Positions 7,416 to 15,870 of a stretch of DNA of 64,000 bases are shown in pieces. The notes below the pieces were generated by a model, which had not been told where the DNA came from, searched no databases, and saw only the letters and a program-made list of their open reading frames with translations. This stretch comes from UBA5109 sp965661005 (GTDB lineage Bacteria > Pseudomonadota > Gammaproteobacteria > Pseudomonadales > Pseudohongiellaceae). Every line of letters starts with the position of its first letter. Positions within the stretch are counted from its first letter, which is position 1. A program made the translations under genes and the position numbers. The stretch lies in contig CBFICB010000001.1 in NCBI GenBank assembly GCA_965661005.1, positions 430,820 to 494,819 of the forward strand, written 5' to 3'.

Positions 7416-9488
7416 ATGAAACGAAAATCTTTATTGCTGTTATCTGCCATATCAATGGCAAATGTTAATGCCCAGGAAGCAGACTTTGAATTAATTATTC
7501 AAGGCGTGCATGTTAGGGAATCACAAACTGCCTTGCCAGTGACCTTACTTAATGAGGAGGAAATTAAGGCTGTTGCCAGTGTTAATCTGGGGGACACACT
7601 TTCTTCGCAGCCAGGAATTAACAATGCTTCATTTGGGCCAGCCGTAGGTCAACCAGTTATCCGTGGACAACAAGGCAGACGAGTTATGAGTTTGACCAAT
7701 GGTATGGCAAACGCTGATGCTTCTGGCAACTCCGCCGATCACGCCACCACTGTTGAACCAATGCTGGCGACAGGTGCTGAGATTTTACGCGGTCCTTCCA
7801 CACTGCTTTACGGTGGAGGAGCTATTGGCGGCGTAATTAATATTATTGACAATCGATTTGCTGATAGTTTGTTAACAAAACCAGAGTTTTCTGTTGAGGC
7901 TCGTCACGATACTGCGTCTGATATGAAAACCTTTGTAGGAAGCCTTTCTGTTCCTATGGGTAACTTTGTCTGGCATCTTGATGCGACAGATAGACAATGG
8001 AATGATCTGGAAATTCCCGGCTTGGCTATTCATCCGGATTATCTGGAAGAACATGAGGAAGATGAAGATCACCATGACGAAGATGAAGAGCATCATGAGG
8101 AAACTGAAAACAGTGATGGCTTTATTGCTAATAGTCGCGGTGAAACCCAGGCCGCTACCTTTGGACTTTCTTATGTACTGGATAATGGTTTTGTTGGTTT
8201 TTCCTTCAATCAAATGACGAATGAATACGGTTTACCACCTGGTGTACATGGCGACCATGAAGAGGAAGCAGGAGGAGCAGAAGAGGAGCATTCTGAAGAA
8301 AATATTTTTATTGATATGGAAAGAAAGCGCTATGATTTCATAGCGTCACTAGGGGACCTTGGACCCTGGGTTGAATCACTTAATTATCGTTTAAGTTATA
8401 CCGATTATGAACATGCTGAAATGGAAGGCCCCGGTGAAATCGGAACGCAATTTAGAAATGATTCCTGGCAACAGCGCCTGCAATTAACGCATCCTGAAGT
8501 GGGTAACTGGCATGGGGTGTTTGGCCTTCAACATAGCGATGAAACATTTTCTGCGGTAGGAGAGGAAAGCTTTATTCCGCAGACTGATATTAATAGTTTT
8601 GGCATATTTTTTATAGAGGCTCTGCATACCGGTAATTTTACCTATGAATTTGGAGCGCGAATTAATCGTGATGAATTAGACCCAGGTCTAGCTGCGCCAG
8701 ACAGAAGTTTTACTACAGGTAGTTATTCTGGCTCAGTTTTATGGGATGCCAATGATCGGGCTTCTTTAGGTTTTGCCTATTCCCATTCAGAGCGGGCTCC
8801 TTCCACAGAAGAGCTTTACTCTAATAATAACCTGGCTTCAATTGATGAGTGTGTCATTCATTTTGCAACGGGTAGTTGTGAAATTGGGAATATTAATTTG
8901 AATGAAGAAAGGTCTAATAATTTAGATCTTAGTTTGTATTTGTCTTTACCCAGTTTGGATGCGACTTTTACACTGTTTTATAACAGCTTCAGTGATTATA
9001 TATTTCAGGCTAATACCGGAATGGAAGTTGATGAATTTCCAGTACGAGCCTATCAAAATGATGACGCCAACTTTGTTGGTGTGGAAGTCGATATGTTATT
9101 ACCCATCACCAACGATTGGAGTGTTCGCTTTTTTGGCGACAGGGTAAGCGGTAAACTTGACGATGGTAGTTATGTTCCCAGAATGCCGCCTTCTAGATTG
9201 GGTTCCGAACTAATATTTAATGCAGATGCATTTAATGCATCACTCTCTGTAATCGATGCTGCTGATCAAGACAATCCAGGATTTGGTGAAATTGCGACAT
9301 CGGGTTATACCCGTTGGGATTTCACAATGGATTATTCATTGGCGTCGAGGTTTGATGGCGAATTGATATTGTTTTCCAAGCTAAGAAATATCACCGATGA
9401 AGAAGTGAGATTAGCAACCTCATTTTTAAGAGGTTTTGCTCCAGAAACAGGGCGATCTATAGAGTTAGGCGTCAGATTTAGTTTCTAA
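7416..9488 (+). CDS. TonB-dependent outer-membrane receptor, probable zinc uptake (ZnuD-like)
   Basis: A 690-residue TonB-dependent receptor. The plug follows the signal peptide: LGDTLSSQPGINNASFGPAVGQPVIRGQQGRRV and ILRGPSTLLYGGGAIGGVINI are classic plug motifs (residues about 60-145). The barrel ends in a C-terminal aromatic residue (GVRFSF). Two exceptional loops, about residues 210-233 and 278-295, consist almost only of His, Asp and Glu, as in ZnuD-type zinc receptors. A GTG at 7407 is in frame, but the ATG at 7416 begins the signal peptide. The His/Cys-rich gene and possible Zur box upstream support zinc; copper or nickel are not excluded. Confidence 0.85.
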   Translation: MKRKSLLLLSAISMANVNAQEADFELIIQGVHVRESQTALPVTLLNEEEIKAVASVNLGDTLSSQPGINNASFGPAVGQPVIRGQQGRRVMSLTNGMANADASGNSADHATTVEPMLATGAEILRGPSTLLYGGGAIGGVINIIDNRFADSLLTKPEFSVEARHDTASDMKTFVGSLSVPMGNFVWHLDATDRQWNDLEIPGLAIHPDYLEEHEEDEDHHDEDEEHHEETENSDGFIANSRGETQAATFGLSYVLDNGFVGFSFNQMTNEYGLPPGVHGDHEEEAGGAEEEHSEENIFIDMERKRYDFIASLGDLGPWVESLNYRLSYTDYEHAEMEGPGEIGTQFRNDSWQQRLQLTHPEVGNWHGVFGLQHSDETFSAVGEESFIPQTDINSFGIFFIEALHTGNFTYEFGARINRDELDPGLAAPDRSFTTGSYSGSVLWDANDRASLGFAYSHSERAPSTEELYSNNNLASIDECVIHFATGSCEIGNINLNEERSNNLDLSLYLSLPSLDATFTLFYNSFSDYIFQANTGMEVDEFPVRAYQNDDANFVGVEVDMLLPITNDWSVRFFGDRVSGKLDDGSYVPRMPPSRLGSELIFNADAFNASLSVIDAADQDNPGFGEIATSGYTRWDFTMDYSLASRFDGELILFSKLRNITDEEVRLATSFLRGFAPETGRSIELGVRFSF

Positions 9489-9501
9489 ATTTAGACATGA
9501 A

Positions 9502-9541
9502 AATCAGGCTGGAAACTGAAACTCAGTATGCTAGCCTGATT
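9502..9541 (+). terminator. Inverted repeat after the receptor gene
   Basis: AATCAGGCT and AGCCTGATT form a 9-bp perfect stem with a loop of about 22 bases just after the receptor stop. No T-run follows, so it may be an mRNA 3'-end structure rather than a strong intrinsic terminator. Confidence 0.4.
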
Positions 9542-9679
9542 AAATGTTGAACATAGTTTAATTAAGTCTCATTTTTAGCATTATCTGTTTGACAAGATCC
9601 TTTTCCTGCCAACAATACCCCTCATTTTTTTATTTTTTATAACTTAGTTTCTACATGCTAGCTGTGTCAGTAAGAAAAT

Positions 9680-10942
9680 ATGCAAAAAAGAAAAAATAAT
9701 AAAGTTTGGGATGAATATATAGCTAAAACTTCATTGTCATCCTGGGATGCTGGTCCCGTTGTCATTGCAGGTAAAGAAATTGTTCCTCATTTCCAGCCAA
9801 TTATTGGTTTGACCACCGGCCAAATAGTTGGATACGAATGTCTTGCAAGATCACTAAACTATACTAATAGTCAGCCACGTAGTTTTGGTCATTTCTTTTC
9901 TAACCCTAAAATTAGCACTTCCTATCAACTGGAACTTGATCGAGCACTTCGTTTTCAGGCCCTGGAATATTTTTCCAGGCATCCTGATGCGGGTTACATC
10001 ACTTTAAATATTTCGCCTAACTGGATAGAGCGAATTTTAGCATCACAAACTATTCCCACTCTTGAGATGATCAAGGAAACAGGAATAGATCCTAAACGAG
10101 TCGTTATTGAAATTACTGAAACTAAAGGAGACATGGATAGTTTAAAAGAAATCGTGGATATCTATCACGATGCCGGCTTGATGGTTGCAGTAGACGATTT
10201 TGGTGCAGGAGCTTCCCAAATGGATCGCATAGAAGCACTGGAGCCAGATATTGTTAAACTGGATATGCGATTATTTAAGCAAGCTGCTCGTGGAGGAAAG
10301 AGTGCAGATGTTGCGCTTTCAGTTTCCAGTATAGCGAATAGAGTTGGCTGTCATATTGTTTGCGAAGGCGTGGAAACTGAAGAAGAGTTCCACTTTGGAA
10401 TAGAGTGTGGCAGTAATCATGTTCAAGGACATATTTTTCATAAAGCCCTTGCAGATACTCTAAGTGCTGATTCAACCGTAGATAAGGTAAGAAATTTACA
10501 AAAATGTTATTTAAAAGAAAAGTCGATTAAGCTGGTTAGAGCATCCGAACAAAGAGAAAAAAGTAAGCATGTTGTCAATGCAATTAAGGAAAATTATCTT
10601 AATGGAGAACCTCATAAAGCCGACAGCAAAATAATTAACTCAGATATCTTTCGTTATTATATATGTGATGAGAAAGGCAATAAAATTTCACCCGACTATG
10701 AAATATCAACGGATGGTTTTCATGAGAATATTGAAACGATGGGGATGAACCTTGCTCATCGTCCTTACTTTCCAGCATTTATTGCTGCCAGAAATATTTC
10801 AAATAAAATATTTACCGTTTCTGAAGTCTACAGAGATGTTAAATCCCGCCAACTTTGCCGCACCTATGCTATTAATCTGGATGTGAATAAAGTTTTATTA
10901 GTAGATGCATTAGTTGAAGATGAAATAATCTACGCAAAATAA
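9680..10942 (+). CDS. EAL-domain c-di-GMP phosphodiesterase with YkuI_C-like sensor domain
   Basis: A 420-residue soluble protein. Residues 35-260 form an EAL domain with the catalytic set present: E53 (as ECL rather than EAL), N110, E144, D172-D173 (DDFGAG), K193, E229 (EGVET) and Q249. It should hydrolyse cyclic di-GMP to pGpG. Residues about 320-418 look like the PAS-like YkuI_C domain, with RYYICDEKGNKISPDY and the NLAHRPYF motif seen in Bacillus YkuI. There is no membrane helix, so the sensor domain would be cytoplasmic. It stands alone between a receptor and a nitroreductase gene, and its input signal is unknown. Confidence 0.85.
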   Translation: MQKRKNNKVWDEYIAKTSLSSWDAGPVVIAGKEIVPHFQPIIGLTTGQIVGYECLARSLNYTNSQPRSFGHFFSNPKISTSYQLELDRALRFQALEYFSRHPDAGYITLNISPNWIERILASQTIPTLEMIKETGIDPKRVVIEITETKGDMDSLKEIVDIYHDAGLMVAVDDFGAGASQMDRIEALEPDIVKLDMRLFKQAARGGKSADVALSVSSIANRVGCHIVCEGVETEEEFHFGIECGSNHVQGHIFHKALADTLSADSTVDKVRNLQKCYLKEKSIKLVRASEQREKSKHVVNAIKENYLNGEPHKADSKIINSDIFRYYICDEKGNKISPDYEISTDGFHENIETMGMNLAHRPYFPAFIAARNISNKIFTVSEVYRDVKSRQLCRTYAINLDVNKVLLVDALVEDEIIYAK

Positions 10943-10944
10943 TA

Positions 10945-11043
10945 GACTGCACCTCAAACATAATTCTACTTTTAAAAATTATCATTATTATTGGCGTAAT
11001 TTATTTGATTTCGTCATGTGATTATTGATTTTGAGATGCAGTC
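10945..11043. repeat. Inverted repeat spanning the nitroreductase upstream region
   Basis: GACTGCACCTCAAA (10945-10958) and TTTGAGATGCAGTC (11030-11043) are inverted copies with 13 of 14 matches, separated by 71 AT-rich bases. The 99-bp unit nearly fills the intergenic gap. It could be a long-loop terminator, paired regulator sites or a small MITE-like remnant; I see no target-site duplication. Confidence 0.5.
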
Positions 11044-11065
11044 CTTTTAGCAGGTGTGATAAAGA

Positions 11066-11806
11066 ATGATGAATGAAGTCATGAAACTTATGCAAGAGCA
11101 CAGTTCTGTGCGTTCCTATAACGATAAAGAAATTAGTAAAGAGCTACTGGAAGAATTAGTAGCTTGTGGTCAGTCTGCTGCTTCATCCAGTTTTATTCAG
11201 GCCTATTCGATTATTCGAGTTGTTGATTTAAAAAAACGTCAGGCAATTGCTGAAGCTGCTGGCGGGCAGAGCTGGATTATAGATGCGCCCGAATTTATGG
11301 TGATGTGTGCCGATATGCAGCGCATCAACTATGCTTCTCACAAGAATCATGAAGGTGAACTTAAAGGCTATACTGAACATTTCATTGCAGCCACAGTAGA
11401 TACAGCGTTGATGGCACAAAATATTCTACTGGCGGCTGAATCTGCGGGGCTTGGAGGTGTGTTTATTGGGGGTATTCGTAACAATCCTCAACTTGTCTCT
11501 GAGGTATTGGCTTTGCCCAAACATGTTTATCCAGCTTTTGGCTTATGTTTGGGTTGGCCGGCACATAAGAATGCGGTTAAACCACGTATGCCGGTTTCAA
11601 CGATTATGCACGAAGATACCTATAATATTGATGCTGTCACTTCCAGTGTGGATGCCTATGATGAAGCCTTTACTGCTTATTATGGTTCGCGTGGCAGTAA
11701 TGCTAAAAGCAGTGATTGGTCAGCACCAACGACGCGCGCAATACAAGGTAAAAGAAGAGAACATATGTTGGAGTTTCTTAAGAATCAAGGTTTCTTAAAG
11801 TGTTGA
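11066..11806 (+). CDS. NfsA-type FMN-dependent NADPH nitroreductase
   Basis: A 246-residue flavoprotein of the NfsA/Frp group, which reduces nitroaromatics, quinones or flavins by two electrons. Diagnostic parts are HSSVRSYNDKEISKELLEELVACGQSAASSS (residues about 11-42, FMN phosphate site), the GGQSWIIDAPEFMVMCAD segment near residue 70-88, LMAQNILLAAESAGLGGVFIGGIRNN (about 115-140) and FGLCLGWPA. Arg/Lys-rich PTTRAIQGKRREHM at the C-terminus also fits NfsA. AGGTG lies about 10 bases before the start. The specific physiological substrate is not evident from the neighbours. Confidence 0.88.
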   Translation: MMNEVMKLMQEHSSVRSYNDKEISKELLEELVACGQSAASSSFIQAYSIIRVVDLKKRQAIAEAAGGQSWIIDAPEFMVMCADMQRINYASHKNHEGELKGYTEHFIAATVDTALMAQNILLAAESAGLGGVFIGGIRNNPQLVSEVLALPKHVYPAFGLCLGWPAHKNAVKPRMPVSTIMHEDTYNIDAVTSSVDAYDEAFTAYYGSRGSNAKSSDWSAPTTRAIQGKRREHMLEFLKNQGFLKC

Positions 11807-11812
11807 GCTTTA

Positions 11813-12997
11813 TCAGATCATTGAAATTTCATAGATTCTGCCATCATTATCTTTATTTGCAGGTCCAGTTTGTGAACTAAAATATAATCGTTGATAAGAT
11901 GGATCAAATGCAGGGCCACAAATTTCTGAATCATCTTGCCCGATGATTTGCAAAACAGGTATTGGAATGCCGATTGAATCCAGTAGTACTAACTGCATAT
12001 CATCACCATCTTCAGCTACCAGCACATCACCCGAAGCGGTAATGGTAATATTATCAACACCTTTTAGTTCAGGGTTTTCGGAAGTTCCAGCATCATACAA
12101 TACATCAATATAGTTGTTCTCTGTGTCGTAGACCCATACTCGATTATCACCTTTAGTTGTGAAATATATTTTCCCATCTGACCACGAAATTCCTTCTCCT
12201 CCATTGAAATCAGTACTTGTATCAATTTGATACCGGGTTGGTTCAGTTTCTGCGGATGGGTCAGGCACCTGATGCCAGATTATTTGTTGTAAGCCATTGA
12301 TTTCAACTACTTCAGCAATTTCCAGGTGTCCTGAATCTAAATGAGGGAGCGGTCTGTCAGGGATGAAACGATAAAAACCTCCATCTTCGATATCTTCAGT
12401 CAAGTAAATAATCTGATTTAAGGAATCTATTGCGACAGCTTCATGCTCAAAACGGCCTAATGCTGGCCTTGGTATAGCTGAATTATTGCCAAAAGGGTCA
12501 CATTCATAAACCAGACCGCGTTCAGTCTCTTCACACGAGAGCCAAGTATTCCATGGGGTTTTCCCCCCTGCGCAATTCATTGTCGTGCCATCAAGAATTG
12601 AATACGCATCGATTACTTCTGCCTTAGAATTAAATCGTATAGCTCCCACGCTGCCTGCACCATTATCAAGTTCACTATTGGAGGTATAAATCCAGCCACC
12701 ATCTGCTGTAGCAAAACAAGCACCCCCATCTGGAGCATGGTGAAAGAAATAGTCTGAATTTGGGGTTACCAGATGATCGGAATGAGCTATTTGGCGTGAT
12801 TTGAAACCATCAGGAAGTCTGATTCCATTCTCATCTGGTTCATTTAAGTGAAGCAGGTTTTTCAAATCTGAATACAGGGTTTGTGTCTGTGTAGTTTGTC
12901 CAATAGAAGAATTTACATTGCCTAAAAAAAATCCTAGAAAACATTTGCTGCCATTATGCAGGAAGTGACGACGGTTTAATTGCTCACTGAAAAACAT
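11813..12997 (-). CDS. PhoX-like DUF839 alkaline phosphatase family protein
   Basis: A 394-residue exported protein. The N-terminus carries NRRHFL (residues 8-13), a twin-arginine-type signal consistent with folded export. The body fits the DUF839/PhoX beta-propeller family: HAPDGGACFATADGGWIYTSNSEL, TPWNTWLSCEETERGLVYECDPFG, GRFEHEAVAIDS and LTEDIEDGGFYRFIP occur in the expected order. PhoX proteins are calcium- and iron-dependent phosphatases that release phosphate outside the cytoplasm; activity here is inferred. It diverges from the phytate receptor gene across an intergenic region with PhoB-box-like repeats. At 394 residues it is shorter than many PhoX enzymes. Confidence 0.8.
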   Translation of the reverse strand: MFFSEQLNRRHFLHNGSKCFLGFFLGNVNSSIGQTTQTQTLYSDLKNLLHLNEPDENGIRLPDGFKSRQIAHSDHLVTPNSDYFFHHAPDGGACFATADGGWIYTSNSELDNGAGSVGAIRFNSKAEVIDAYSILDGTTMNCAGGKTPWNTWLSCEETERGLVYECDPFGNNSAIPRPALGRFEHEAVAIDSLNQIIYLTEDIEDGGFYRFIPDRPLPHLDSGHLEIAEVVEINGLQQIIWHQVPDPSAETEPTRYQIDTSTDFNGGEGISWSDGKIYFTTKGDNRVWVYDTENNYIDVLYDAGTSENPELKGVDNITITASGDVLVAEDGDDMQLVLLDSIGIPIPVLQIIGQDDSEICGPAFDPSYQRLYFSSQTGPANKDNDGRIYEISMI

Positions 12998-13074
12998 ACT
13001 TTAAATTATCAAGGCTAGATTACATTTTTATTAAAATATTTAGTTTTAGGAATTGAATGAGGCAACTGCTAGTT

Positions 13075-13125
13075 CGTTCATAAAAACTTAATAAAACCGT
13101 CCAAAAAAATTCATAAAAATTTACA
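13075..13125. promoter_or_regulatory. Five-unit PhoB-box-like tandem repeat
   Basis: Five heptamers (CGTTCAT, ACTTAAT, CCGTCCA, AATTCAT, ATTTACA) begin at 13075, 13086, 13097, 13108 and 13119, each separated by AAAA. The exact 11-bp period and A-tract spacers reproduce PhoB box architecture (CTGTCAT plus a 4-bp AT spacer). Single heptamers are degenerate, best 5 of 7. The array lies about 80 bp from both divergent starts and could control both. Confidence 0.5.
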
Positions 13126-13207
13126 CAGATTTTAATAAAAGATATTTAAATTTCTTATTGCTGAATTTTTAAACCAGCTTAGACAAATAAAACGGGAAAA
13201 GTATGCA

Positions 13208-15736
13208 ATGAAAATATCAAAAATTTGTGGTCCAAAAAAAAATAGACTCGCAATTGTAATTGGCTTGTTAATGTCTTCACAGCTTCAAGCTCAAACAGTT
13301 GTTGAAGAAATAGAAGTAACTGGAACAAGAGCAGCTTTACAGAATGCTCTGGAAAGACAACGAAATTCAGACCAAATAATTGGTGTGGTTGATTCTGATG
13401 CAATAGGTAACTTTTCTGATATAAATGTTTCTGAAGCATTACGAAGAATTTCGGGCATCATGGTCGAGAATGATCAGGGTGAAGGTCGGTATGTAACTGT
13501 TCGTGGAATGAATACAGATCTCAACGCCATGACTATTAATGGTGTCAGTATGGCTTCTCCTGAAGATCGCCGAGGCGTTATGCTGGATGGAGTACCAACA
13601 GACATGTTGGACTCGATGACTGTTTATAAGACGCTTACGCCTAACCTAGATGCAGACACGATTGGTGGAGCTATAGACCTTGAAACGATTTCTGCCTTCA
13701 AATATGAAGAAATGTATATCAGGTTAAAAGCAGAAACCAGCTATAACGAACTGACAAAAGATTCTAATAATCCTGTACTTTCCGCTACTTTCACCAACCG
13801 TTTTGAAATGGAAGAAGGTGAACTGGGTGTAGCTCTCGTGTTAAGTGACCAGTCACGAAGAATTGTTGCCCATAATAATGAAACAGGCGGCTGGGGTTTA
13901 ACTTATCCTAATGACGATTATGAAATGCGATTTTATGATCTAGAACGAGAAAGAAGTGGTATTGTATTGAATCTGGATTACATGTCGAATTCTGGTGCTA
14001 CAGTTTATGGACATCTTTTCTATAATACATATGACGATACAGAATATCGAGGTAAGTGGGAAGTCAGGGATGTTATGGAAGATTACATCCCAATTGTGAC
14101 GGGTAGTGGATATACCTATCCTGCTAGCAGAATGGATAGTGAAGGTCGTTATCGAATTGAGAACCGTGAAGTAACGGCGTTACAGGTAGGTACTACTTTT
14201 GAACTAGAAAATGGTACGGGTATCGAATTGGAATTATTTGGCTCTGCTGCAGAGCAAGATGATCGTGATCGATTTGCAACTATATTTAGGTCAGATGAAA
14301 TTAACTCACCATTAAGTTTTGGCGGAGATCCTAGACAACTAGTTCTTACTTTTGATCCATATTTTTATGACCCAGCAAATTTCGAAGCGAACGCATGGGA
14401 AGTCGAACCTAATTTAACCGAAGATGAAGATTTTGGTGGGCGATTTGATATCACTCAATACCTTAACCAAGGAACAGAAATTCAGTACGGTGGAAAAGTC
14501 AGAATTCGTGAAAAATCGAATGACACAAATTTTTGTGGGTACGAACCAGTGGCAACCTCAACTCTTGCAGACTATAGTTTGGAAAATATTCCAGTTTATT
14601 TAAATAATGTGCATGGCCCAGCTCCTGACCAAGCAACTATTACAGGTATAAATAATCAGTTAGGGACTGGATTTATTACCATGTCTGATGGCACTTCACC
14701 TTGCCGATCTAATGGTGCTCTTTTTGACCTTAGCGGTGATGAGGAAGAAGAGTCAATTCCAGCAGACTGGACAACCTCAGAAGATATTTATTCAGCTTAT
14801 GTTATGGCGACTTCTCGTACTGATCGTTCTTCTATGGTTTATGGTTTACGTTATGAGTACACACAAGCGACCTACCAAGGTAAGAGCTGGGATGATACTT
14901 TTCTGGGAACGGTAGCTTACGATAATAATTATGGTTTTTTGGCACCATCATTTAACTATCGTTATGAAATGACTGATCAGCAAGTTGCCAGACTAGGAAT
15001 ATTTCGTTCTCTGGTTAGGCCTGGATTTAATGAATCAAGAGCTGGTGCAATACTAAATATTGATGACAATGAAATAGAAGGTGGTAACCCTGGTCTTGAT
15101 CCAACCACAGCCTGGAATTTTGATGCAGGATATGATGTGTTCTTTAACGATGATACTTATATCGGTATGGGTGTTTTCTACAAAAGAATAGAAGACTCAA
15201 TTGTACAAGTTGAAAGCGATAATTTGTTCATGCGTGGACAGACCTGGGATAGTGCTTCTACATATATCAATACTGATGATAGTAATATCTTGGGATTCGA
15301 AGTATCAATGCAAACAGCCTTGGATAATGGCTTAGTCTTTGTTCTGAATTACACTTTTGCAGATGGTGAAACTGAACTTCCGGCTGACTCTGTCAGTGGA
15401 CAAAGGACAATCCCATATTTCAAACAGGCTGAAGATACTGCAAATTTTGTAATTGGTTACGATAAAAATGCCTGGGATATTAGGTTGGCGGCGAACTATC
15501 GTGGAGACTATATCGATGAATTAGGTGATGATATCTCAACGGATCGTTATACCAGTGAGCATATGCAGGTGGACTTGACAGTGCGATATCAGCTAAATGA
15601 GAAAATTCAAATTAATGCTGCTGCGATTAACTTAAATGACCGCCCTGAATATTATTATTTTGGTAATGGTTCGAGGCTATCGCAATACGATGAGTATGGT
15701 GCAACGTACACGCTTGGTGCTCGTTTTGTTTTTTAA
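13208..15736 (+). CDS. TonB-dependent receptor linked to phytase
   Basis: An 842-residue outer-membrane receptor of the large Caulobacter-type class. After a signal peptide ending SQLQAQ, EEIEVTG (about 29-35) is TonB-box-like. The plug contains NVSEALRRISGIMVENDQGEGRYVTVRG and DTIGGAIDLET (about 75-160), and the barrel ends with GARFVF. Receptors of this class lie beside beta-propeller phytases in several proteobacteria, and the next gene is one. Import of inositol phosphates or a related phosphate ester is inferred. The ATG at 13208 follows a GGGAAAAG stretch; the earlier ATG at 13203 runs straight into a stop codon. Confidence 0.88.
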   Translation: MKISKICGPKKNRLAIVIGLLMSSQLQAQTVVEEIEVTGTRAALQNALERQRNSDQIIGVVDSDAIGNFSDINVSEALRRISGIMVENDQGEGRYVTVRGMNTDLNAMTINGVSMASPEDRRGVMLDGVPTDMLDSMTVYKTLTPNLDADTIGGAIDLETISAFKYEEMYIRLKAETSYNELTKDSNNPVLSATFTNRFEMEEGELGVALVLSDQSRRIVAHNNETGGWGLTYPNDDYEMRFYDLERERSGIVLNLDYMSNSGATVYGHLFYNTYDDTEYRGKWEVRDVMEDYIPIVTGSGYTYPASRMDSEGRYRIENREVTALQVGTTFELENGTGIELELFGSAAEQDDRDRFATIFRSDEINSPLSFGGDPRQLVLTFDPYFYDPANFEANAWEVEPNLTEDEDFGGRFDITQYLNQGTEIQYGGKVRIREKSNDTNFCGYEPVATSTLADYSLENIPVYLNNVHGPAPDQATITGINNQLGTGFITMSDGTSPCRSNGALFDLSGDEEEESIPADWTTSEDIYSAYVMATSRTDRSSMVYGLRYEYTQATYQGKSWDDTFLGTVAYDNNYGFLAPSFNYRYEMTDQQVARLGIFRSLVRPGFNESRAGAILNIDDNEIEGGNPGLDPTTAWNFDAGYDVFFNDDTYIGMGVFYKRIEDSIVQVESDNLFMRGQTWDSASTYINTDDSNILGFEVSMQTALDNGLVFVLNYTFADGETELPADSVSGQRTIPYFKQAEDTANFVIGYDKNAWDIRLAANYRGDYIDELGDDISTDRYTSEHMQVDLTVRYQLNEKIQINAAAINLNDRPEYYYFGNGSRLSQYDEYGATYTLGARFVF

Positions 15737-15806
15737 AAATATGTAAACCCAACATATAGCCATGTCGAGAATTAACTTTAATAGTTTTCTGGATGGTTTA
15801 ATGTGA

Positions 15807-15857
15807 ACTGCCTATGCTTCTCTTCTTCCCCCTTTTCGAGCATAGGCAGTTTTTTTT
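15807..15857 (+). terminator. Strong intrinsic terminator between receptor and phytase genes
   Basis: ACTGCCTATGCT (15807-15818) pairs perfectly with AGCATAGGCAGT (15839-15850), a 12-bp stem with a 20-base loop, followed by eight T residues. The phytase Shine-Dalgarno starts three bases after the T-run, so phytase mRNA must come from read-through or a promoter inside this segment. Confidence 0.85.
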
Positions 15858-15870
15858 CGAAGGAGTTTTT

